This document shows positions 55,647 to 64,000 of a stretch of DNA of 64,000 nucleotides, piece by piece. Both the position numbers and the translations under genes were made by a program. This DNA is from Poa pratensis (lineage: Eukaryota > Streptophyta > Magnoliopsida > Poales > Poaceae). Location of the stretch: assembly GCA_947311845.1 (NCBI GenBank), contig CAMZMU010000115.1:33729263-33793262 (forward strand), read 5' to 3'. Positions within the stretch are counted from its first letter, which is position 1. Each line of letters begins with the position of its first letter. The notes under the pieces were generated by a model, which saw only the letters and a list, made by a program, of their open reading frames with translations, had not been told where the DNA came from and ran no database searches.

Positions 55647-56827
55647 CTAGGCATAGTGATTTTTATGATGCTCACATAAAGATGGAGTTGAAACATAAAA
55701 GAGAGCATCAAGGAGCATATATAAAACATGTTTAAATCTAACACTCTTCCTATGCATTGGAGTCTTATAAGAAAACAAGTCCATTAAGTACAAAGTGACT
55801 AGCATAGGAAGGCAAAACAAGTGCAACTTCAAAACTTTCAACGGACCATTAGGTCTTAAAGCAAAAATCATATAGAAGCAACACAAGAGAAAGCTCAAAA
55901 CTTTCATCATAAAGAGAGGAAATTTAATAACATGAAGATTTCTATAACCATATTTTCCTCTCTCAAAATAATTTTCAGTAGCATCATGAACAAACTCAAC
56001 AATATAACTATCACATAAAGCATGCTTTTCATGATCTACAAACGCATAATTTTTATTAAGCTAAAAAATAGTGGGGTTATCAAACCCACTTTTGACAATA
56101 ATAGTATAATTAATATCATTAGGCAATATAGGACCATCATCAACAGCATTATCATATATAACATTAGGGAGCACCTTTTTTATTTCTGCAATTTCCTTTA
56201 CTTGAGTCAAGGAGCTTGTTACTTCAAATTTATCAAAAGGAGATATTTCAATAGAATCATGGCATTCAACAATATAGCATTTTTCCTCCTTAGGTAGGCA
56301 TGGAGGGTAATCATATAATGTAAGAGTTAAAGAGTTAGTATCATTAGAAGGGAGATCCTCCTTTTGTTCATCACTCTCTTCCTCTTTTTCATCAAATGAG
56401 CTTTCAGCTTCAGCAATTTTTCTTCCACATTTTCCTGCAAGGCATTAGTCTCTTCTTTATGAGGAAAAATCCTCTTGACATGTTCAGTAATATAAGAATT
56501 TTCATCCTTATAGTTATCAAAACAATATTTAAGTATAGCATGACTTTCAGATTTATAAGGGGCATCAATTTTATGCTCAAGATAAGAACTAATTTCAAGT
56601 GCACCCTTAAAGACAATAAATTCTTCCATCCTTTCTACCTCATAAGCATTATAGTAAACTTTAACATAAGAAGCTAAGGTTTCATTTTCATTACAAGCAC
56701 ATTGGAAAGGAAAGTGTTTAGACTTCCTATGACAAACAGATTCATTAAAGCAAAAAGATTTGCCAAATATATAGCATAAATTTCTAGCATATTCCTCTAG
56801 TTGATTTAACAATTTCCATAAGTACAT
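55647..56827 (-). pseudogene. conserved ORF of gypsy element 2, frameshifted
   Basis: The first frame (56827-56327) reads ESVCHRKSKHFPFQCACNE and EEFIVFKGALEISS; after a frame change, the next contains YDNAVDDGPILPND, a stop, then TENYFERGKYGY and YKTPMHRKSVRFK. The last motifs recur in element 3 (YDNALDDGPML, NNYFERGKHA, YKMPMHRKKVRLR) in the same order. The protein is Lys/Glu/Asn-rich and has no polymerase, protease or zinc-knuckle motif. It sits where gag would be, so a capsid-like or accessory role is possible but unproven. Confidence 0.6.
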
Positions 56828-57128
56828 CCCTTTTGTGACAAGCGGTAATTCCTATAATATCTTCGTTCATCTTCCGTGGACCCACCTTGCCAACAAGATC
56901 TAGTTTCATATAGATAAGCCATTGATAGTAAATAAACAACTAGACATAATAACAAACCAAAATAAACTAAATGCAGGAAACTAATTTTTTTGTGTTTTTG
57001 ATAATTAAAAGCAAACAAGATAAAATAAAATAAACTAAGCAAGACAAAAACAAAGTAAAGAGATTGGAAGCGTGAAACTCCCCTTGCAGAAATGCTCTTG
57101 CTCCCCGGCAACGGCGCCAGAAAAGAGT

Positions 57129-58074
57129 TGATGCTATTTTTGTTAGCGTCTTGACGGGAGAGTATTTGATGATAAAGATTTGCATTCCCCGGCAACGGCG
57201 CCAGAAAAGAGCTTGATGATTCGGTGCGCAACACACATTCGTTCGGAAACCCCAAGAGGAAGGTATGATGCAGTTCAGCAGCAAGTTTCCCTCAGTATGA
57301 AACCAAGGTTATCGAACCAGTAGGAGCAGCAGCGTTTCTGAAGGTTGTTGGCGGCTCGCACGGCGCAACACGATCACCAACGTGGAATCTGCACACAACA
57401 CAATCAAACTACTTTGCCCCAACAAAACAGTGAGGTTGTCAATCTCACGGCTTGCTGAAAACAAATGATTAAACGTATGGTGTGGAAAAATAGTATTAAA
57501 TTGCAGAGAATGAAAAAGGAACAGTTTGCAGTTTGTGGTTGTTTAATCAGTGTAAAGGAATGGACCGGGGTCCACAGTTCACTAGTGGTGTCTCTCCATA
57601 AAAGATAACTAGCATGCTGGGTGAACAAATTACAGCTGGGCAATTGACAAATATTGAGCGCATGACAATGCATATACATGACATGGTGACTACTATGATA
57701 TTTAATTGGGCATTACGACAAGATACATAGACCGTTATCCAACATCGTCTATGACTAATAATCCACCGCGAGATTGTCATCCGAGTCCCCCATTGGTATT
57801 AAGTCGCAAGCAACAGATAATCGCATTAAGTAAAGCGTGTAATGTAAACAAGTGCATATGCCCTTGGACATAGCATCGTTAGGTTATCCCTAGTGGCAAC
57901 AGCACATCCACAATCTTAAAAGTTGCTGTCACTCTCCCAGATTACTGGAGGCATGAACCCACTATCTAGCATAAATACTCTCTCTTGGAGTTACAAGCAT
58001 CTACTTGGCCAAAGCATCTACCAGTAACGGAAAGAATGCAAGATCTTAAATAACATATAAGATAGATTGATAAT
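57129..58074 (-). repeat. 5' LTR of gypsy element 2 (partial)
   Basis: It aligns with 51360-52310. A PBS-like copy lies inside at 57186-57203, in addition to the true PBS at 57102-57119. Confidence 0.87.
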
Positions 58075-59449
58075 TGATGCATGTAAAATGTATACATGAA
58101 TTTTGCATTATTTTACTTATATTTCAAACATATTTGCATCATATAAGGGTTATATCAATGTTTTATAATAATTTTGGGAATACTTCATAGTTTTCCCATT
58201 TATTTGGAATTAACCCTGTTTTCCAGAAAACGTCTTTTTTAGTGTTTCAGACTTTCCGGGAGCTTCGGGACTCCAAAAAGGGCAAGGCCAAAGAGGACGG
58301 TTCAGAATTTTCGAGACGAACGCAATGGGCTTAAATTGAAGACCAGAAGCCCAACAAGCTGGAAATTAGAGGGTCCCACGTGGCCTACTGTACCTGGCCA
58401 CGTGGACCCACCTCTTTTCCACCTCGGAGCTCCGTTGCCGTCGATCTTTCGTCCACCGACTCCGTCTTAACTAAAAACGCCTATAAAAAAGGTCCCCCGA
58501 CGTTCTCTGGAAGGAGCGCCGCACAAACACAGAAACACCGAAACGGAGATCAGGAGCTGCAGATTGGAGGGGGAAAACTCCGGCGGGTCGCTGCCGGGGT
58601 GGTCTCCACCTTCTCCAACGACTTCTCCACCATCTCCATGATGAAGGGGGAGTAGTCCACCCCCTGGATTTGGGTTTGTGGTGGTAACTTATGTATCTCT
58701 CCTCTCTTTGAGCTTCACTAATTAGTACCATATGAGCTGATGAACATGATTACGGTCATCTATGTAATACCTTTGTGGTGAATATTGTGGTATGAGATGA
58801 TTTGTTATGCATTTACTGTTGTGTTGGAACTTTTATGACTTGTCATGCTTTGATAGAATATTGTTCTTTAAGAAGTATGATGTATGTGGGTACGGGATGG
58901 CCGATGTGACACGGCATAGGTATTGAGTGACACGGTACCGCCCAACATCCTTTATCCGGGGGTAAAAAGGAAGAGTATGATGTGGGAGTGACAACAACCA
59001 CGCTAGCCTTACGAGGGTGACCTAGCAACACAAATGAGTACTTCTTTCAACTATGTGTTTTAGGACATATAGCCGTTATAAAAGCTGCCATTAAAACATG
59101 ACAATTGTGTGTACTTTATCTATAACATGATAATCACAGTAGATGAGGGAGAGAGGATTAAGTGAACCCATGAACCCATGTCCATTGTTCCTATAAGAGA
59201 AAACCTTTGTCTTGTCCTCTTGCATTGAAGAGGATTGGGACACTTTTACATTCTTGCTTGGTTACATTAAACTTCCATCCATCAAATCAACCACCTTGTT
59301 CTTTAAACTTGTTTAGTGCATAATCAACTAAAACTTGTGACACTTTAGTTGTAGGGAATAGATAACTTTTCCTTCTTGCTCCTGCGGATCGATACCTTAC
59401 TTCCACATTGAGAGGTGCTACGGTGATCCCTTGCTCTTGGGGGTAATCA
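58075..59449 (+). repeat. 5' LTR of gypsy element 3
   Basis: TGAT/ATCA ends; TATA-like CGCCTATAAAAAAGG near 58480. It aligns with 63014-64000. Confidence 0.9.
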
Positions 59450-59805
59450 AGTACTTTTCTGGCGCCGTTGCCGAGGAGCGTAGCGCTTAAGTTTCTATTC
59501 TTGTGTGCACTAGACTAAGCTTGGGGAGGTTCCTTTAACTTGTCTTATATCTTGCAACCATCTAAGCTTGGGGAGGTTCCTTTAAACTTGTCTGGTTGTA
59601 AGTTCCTCATTACTTTTGATATGGTTTTTTGGATGATTATACACTTGAGAACTTGAAACATTTACACTTGAGGAATTGAAATATTAAAAGAAGCTGATTA
59701 TTTATTTTCTCAAGTAGATTCTTATGTTATTAAACATAAAAAAATAACTCTTGCTGCCATGGAAAGAACTAATATTTTCAGGAAGAGGATAGTAAAAACC
59801 TAAGC

Positions 59806-60709
59806 TTGGGGATGCCCATGCAATCTCAAGAAGATGCTGAAAAAGATGAACAACTGGAGAATGAAGAGTTGGATCCCCCAACTTCACCATCAACATATGA
59901 TAGTAACACTCAAACTCAAAAACCTTTTGTTAGTAAACTTATTGATAATAATAAGGAGTGCTGCTTAAATATGTTATATGATAATGCTTTAGATGATGGT
60001 CCTATGCTTATTGATAATCCTCCATGTTTAGAACTTGTTACTACTTTATGTGAGGATAAAAATGATATACTTGATGTTTGTGAAAATACTCTTACTAATA
60101 AGAGTCCTATTTGTTCTGAATTCTCCTAATAACACCATAGAGGAGAAATTTGCTTATGTTGAGAAATACTTATGTGGTTTGCAATTATCTTTAGTTCCAA
60201 ATCTTTGTTGCAACCATGATATTAAACTTGATATTGATCTTAATAACTATTTTGAAAGAGGGAAGCATGCTAATGAATTCCAAAATAAATTTAATGATCC
60301 TCTTTATGTGCCTAAATTATCTAAATTGGAAGATCCTATTGGTTATATGGTTGAATACACTTCTATTACTTGCAACTATTATGAGAGAGGAGGTTATGAG
60401 AACCCTCTTTATGCTACTAATAATTATGGGCTGCAAGTAACTTTTGTTAATATGCATTGTAAAACTTCACTCATATACAAAATGCCAATGCATAGAAAGA
60501 AAGTTAGACTTCGTTGTTATTACTTTTGTGTTCTGTTTTTCTCTCAACCAGGTTTGAACTTGACTATTATTTTGATCGGTTTGAGAGCCATGGGACCCTG
60601 GTATAATGCATGGAACACTTTCCAAGGAAGAGGGGAACAACATTCAAACTCCCTCATGAGCTTCATCTTCCATAAACAACAAGTAAGAAGCCTAGCTATA
60701 TGGCTATAA
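59806..60709 (+). pseudogene. conserved ORF of gypsy element 3, one frameshift
   Basis: The first frame (from MPMQSQEDAEKDEQ) reaches a stop at 60127-60129; the second frame, one base ahead, continues from about 60112 with PNNTIEEKFAYVEKYLCG to 60709. Joined by position, these would be about 300 residues. Motifs in order are acidic EDAEKDEQLENEELD, YDNALDDGPML, NNYFERGKHANEF, a second NYYERGGYENPL, and YKMPMHRKKVRLR. The same motifs occur in element 2. No known domain is recognised. Confidence 0.6.
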
Positions 60710-62999
60710 AGAAACGCTTTGCGGGAGGCAACCCGGTTATTTTTTTGTGTGATTTTCTTTGTGTCCTATTGCATAACAAGAGACTTTGTTTTAGTTTAGG
60801 TTCTGATTTTCAATAAAGTGCCAAGTTTTACCCTTTTTGTTTGAAAAGTTGCTTATAGCGTTCGGAGATTTTATTCCTGCACGAGTCAGTGCACGGTATG
60901 ATTTTTAATTCTTATTATATAACTCCTAATGAGCTCATATTTGAACTGTAGTTGCAACTTTTCATCCTATGTATGCATGAATTGTTTCGGAATTTTTCGA
61001 CAAAGTTTGGTAGGGTAGAAAAATACGTTTTGCTGCTGCTGTTTTTCTGGACAGATTCTGTCCCATTTTGTTTGATGCATGCTTTGAGCTTTTAAGTTGA
61101 ATCTTTTTTATCCAATTGAGTTTATGAGTAGGCATACAACATTATAAACTTTCTGGACATCTCATATGAATTTTTGTTCAAGGATTATATGCAGCAAGAA
61201 ACCTATTTGTTTATCACTATTAATGCACCCCACAGAAAAGAAATGGGAGAAACGGTGTTTTGAAGTTTTTTCACAGGGATTGGAGGAGATGCACCAAGAG
61301 CTATCCAAGGATGGTGAAGACCATAAGCTTGGGGATGTGAAGACAACCCCACTGGACCTACACACACTTGGTTTGCACACGTTCAACTTCTGTTTTTCGA
61401 TCGAAACACTTTATCGCATAAACTTGGAGCGTCTTTTTGTTTGTTTTGGTTTGATTCTTTGAGAGACCACCACACTATCATTTATATATGGGAGAGCTAC
61501 TGGAAATATGGGTTGAAATATGTTGGATGCTTTTATAAGATTGGGAGAAGGGATGTTTGAGTTGATTTTTAATGATACATATAGTTGCATGATTCATGAG
61601 CTTGTTTATGAGTAATAGTTTGCAAATCCTTTTTGAAGAGCTATCACTTATTCATGTTTTGGTGCTGATTGTTATTTTACTTGGTTTAACATGGATTAGT
61701 TAGTTCTATGGACACTCATGCATGCATCTAGATGGTCAACTTTCTCCCTTTTGCTAGCCCAAACACTCCAACAAGTTAAAACTTGTTTCCAACACCTTCA
61801 ACCAAAGTTATTCCAGTGAGTCCACCATATCTACCTACTAGCTATATGCTATTCCGAGTATGTTCATCATGATATTTGTGTTATCTATACCTCTGAATGA
61901 AAATGATTATGTTATTGATTGCCATGGGAAAAGTTGGTTATATAGCTCTCACGAACTTGATGCACATTTTACTATCATTGCTATAAATAAAACATGACCC
62001 ATTGTGATTAAGATTATGATGCTAGTGGCTTGATAAATGTCGAGGTTGGGAGTTAGCCCATATGTGCTGTCACATGCAAAGCTTTCAACATGCTCCATTT
62101 AGTTGATATCATGTGCTTTTGTCTATGGATGCCTATCATGGTGAAATAGGGGGAAATGATAGTTTGAATGAGTTTGTATAAATGGTTAGAGAGACGCCTG
62201 GGCCGCTAATCTAAGCCATGCATTATTCATGGTGGAAATTTACTTACATGCTATGGTGAATTATCTATGACACACCTTACAATAAAAACTATTCCAATGG
62301 TAAATAAAAAGGGTGTTGAGGTTTTCATCTTGTTTGTTTGTCTTGTCATTTTGATATGGGCTTGTTCCATATCCTGGGACAAGAGGTACCCCAGTTGACG
62401 CTCTTGATGATACTATTATTACTTACAATGATAGATAACTTGAACTTGCTTTTCCCAAGTTGAGTAATCATGGTGTAGGTACTTGTATTCAAGGGGCATG
62501 AGACATCCAACCTTTACTTTGTCAAGCACACTACTCATATTTGCTCTCACATTAAACTATAATCATTCAAGATGCTATGATAGGGGAATGAGAGCTTGAC
62601 ACCAAGTATTACCACATTGCAATCATTAACTTAAGTAGAGAGTTTGGAGGTTAGATGAAACTTATGCATGCTTTACCTCTACTCACTTATTCATCTTTCC
62701 GAAGTGTCCACCAAACATATTCAGATTTTCATTATCACTCTATGGACCACATGTATGCAAAAGTAAGAATGTCCATATTACTATCTGTTATGTTACACTT
62801 TGTGAACTATCATTGAACATCCTTGCATTGAATACTTGATATCACTTCATAAACTGTTTTGCATATTGCTACTGCTTTGAAGAATGAATCATTTGACTCT
62901 ATGTAGCAGTAGCAATCATCTTTGATATCCATTGTTAGTGCTATATTGCAAAGTCCATGTTAGTTTTATCACCTTCATACTCGAGGACGAGCATGGGTT
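60710..62999 (+). other. non-coding interior of gypsy element 3
   Basis: About 2.3 kb between the ORF and the polypurine tract, containing only short frames. Several AAGCTTGGGGATG copies (for example 61326) repeat the polypurine-tract motif. Confidence 0.6.
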
Positions 63000-63013
63000 A
63001 AGCTTGGGGATGT

Positions 63014-64000
63014 TGATGCATATAAATGCATACATGAACTTTGCATTATTTTACTTATATTCTAATCATATTTGCATCATATAAGGGTTATATCAATGTT
63101 TTATAATGATTTTGGGAATACTTCATAGTTTTCCCATTTATTTGGAATTAACCCTGTTTTCCAGAAAATGTCTTTTTTAGTGTTTCAGACTTTCCGGGAG
63201 CTTCGGGACTCCAAAAAGGGCAAGGGCAAAGAGCACGGTTCAGAATTTTCGAGACGAACGCAATGGGCTTAAATTGAAGACAAGAAGCCCAACAGGCTGG
63301 AAATTAGAGGGTCCCATGCGGCCTACTGTACCTGGCCACGTGGGCCCACCTCTTTTCCCCTCGGAGCTCCGTTGCCGTCGATCTTTCGTCCACCGACTCC
63401 GTCTTGACCTAAAAACGCCTATAAAAAAGGTCCCCCGACGTTCTCTGGAAGGAGCGCCGCACAAACACAGAAACACTGAAACGGAGATCAGGAGCTGCAG
63501 ATTGGAGGGGGAAAACTCCGGCGGGGCGCTGCCGGGGTGGTCTCCACCTTCTCTAACGACTTCTCCACCATCTCCATGATGAAGGGGGAATAGTCCACCC
63601 CCTGGATTTGGGTTTGTGGTGGTAACTTATGTATCTCTCCTCTCTTTGAGCTTCACTAATTAGTACCGTATGAGCTGCTGAACATGATTACGGTCATCTA
63701 TGTAATACCTTTGTGGTGAATATTGTGGTATGAGATGATTTGTTATGCATTTACTGTTGTGTTGGAACTTTTATGACTTGTCATGCTTTGATAGAATATT
63801 GTTCTTTAAGAAGTATGATGTATGTGGGTACGGGATGGCCGATGTGACACGGCATAGGTATTGAGTGACACGGTACCGCCCAACATCCTTTATCCGGGGG
63901 TAAAAAGGAAGAGTATGATGTGGGAGTGACAACAACCACGCTAGCCTTACGAGGGTGACCTAGCAACACAAATGAGTACTTCTTTCAACTATGTGTTTTA
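63014..64000 (+). repeat. 3' LTR of gypsy element 3 (cut by the window end)
   Basis: Starts TGATGCATATAAATGC. The last 320 bp available are identical to the 5' LTR, whereas the first 660 bp carry all the differences. Confidence 0.9.

Larger units (their letters stand above)
51360..58074 (-). mobile_element. Ty3-gypsy-type LTR element 2, same family as element 1
   Basis: On the minus strand the order is: partial 5' LTR (58074-57129), PBS (57119-57102, complementary to tRNA-Asp), interior (57101-53016), polypurine tract AAGCTTGGGGATGC next to 53015, and 3' LTR (53015-51360). LTR ends are TGAT and ATCA. The interior (4.1 kb) has no reverse transcriptase or integrase but keeps a degenerate ORF at 55647-56827. 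The 5' LTR is cut by insertion of element 3 at 58074/58075; its remainder must lie to the right of the window. Interior similarity to element 1 is clear, for example AAGAGTGAAGAGCTTAAGCT near 55030 (inverted) and 27364. Confidence 0.87.
58075..64000 (+). mobile_element. Ty3-gypsy-type LTR element 3, runs off the window
   Basis: The 5' LTR (58075-59449, 1375 bp) starts TGATGCATG and ends GGTAATCA. The PBS TGGCGCCGTTGCCGAGGA at 59460 matches the tRNA-Asp 3' end with one change. The interior is 59450-63013, with polypurine tract AAGCTTGGGGATGT at 63000-63013. The 3' LTR starts at 63014 and is cut by the window edge. By eye, about 25 differences occur in the 987 comparable LTR bases. There is no polymerase; one ORF region is present (59806-60709). 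It is nested in the 5' LTR of element 2. Confidence 0.9.

Noticed and set aside
58843..59031. 62-codon minus-strand frame identical to that at 63781-63969
   Set aside because: Identity is due to the two LTRs of element 3, with no sign of coding function.

Overview
The window is nuclear DNA of a grass, most probably a Triticeae or other Pooideae species. It holds a few intron-bearing plant genes in a dense, nested set of plant transposons: Ty1-copia and Ty3-gypsy LTR elements, L1-type LINEs, CACTA, Mutator-like, PIF/Harbinger, Stowaway and hAT-like elements, and Helitron ends. The genes resemble grass 9-lipoxygenase, LPR-type multicopper oxidase and F-box/LysM genes. No rRNA, tRNA, CRISPR or bacterial feature was seen.

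Gene islands. (1) A seven-exon 9-lipoxygenase gene lies on the minus strand at 8840-12605. Its TATA box, poly(A) signal and iron ligands are visible, but exon 3 carries a one-base frameshift. (2) A two-exon F-box/LysM gene lies on the minus strand at 16428-20359; its 3.2-kb intron is built largely of tandem duplications. (3) A three-exon LPR1-like multicopper oxidase gene lies on the plus strand at 33712-35722. An orphan copy of its last exon sits 5.5 kb downstream at 41216, altered by a small Mutator-like MITE. Decayed coding sequence includes a copia RNase H end (2-520), a gypsy protease scrap (4616-4809), an ARIADNE-type IBR fragment (36067-36323), and a 250-codon gene-like frame with four in-frame stops and no frameshift (48141-48893).

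Mobile DNA, left to right: copia 3' end (1-700); Stowaway MITE (3107-3271); LINE-like GC-rich blocks with a 127-bp tandem array (3285-5520); a non-coding block interrupted by a Harbinger-like element, a TIR element and a Mutator-like element (5818-8735), whose three empty sites survive in a second copy at 49341-49870; a 5'-truncated LINE with target-site duplication (12885-13906); a Tourist-like MITE (15157-15386); two Helitron 3' ends (22951-23143); a 6.2-kb gypsy element (24710-30951) inserted in a copia LTR (30952-32078); a CACTA end (32495-32943); an ORF1-only LINE (37908-40188); a second copia LTR (43548-45093) carrying a hAT MITE; a CACTA end with a 28-bp array (45094-45675); an unassigned LTR-type unit (45676-47858); a TIR element with a 20-bp array (49927-50434); and, at the right, a minus-strand gypsy element (51360-58074) whose 5' LTR is split by another gypsy element (58075 to beyond 64000).

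The genes do not form a pathway or operon; they are independent plant loci. The most informative content is evolutionary: precise empty/filled transposon sites inside one window, an L1 relative that keeps ORF1 but not ORF2, a conserved ORF shared by two gypsy families, and a pseudogene whose lesions are all nonsense changes. Exon boundaries come from GT/AG sites, phase accounting and family similarity judged by eye; no database search was run.
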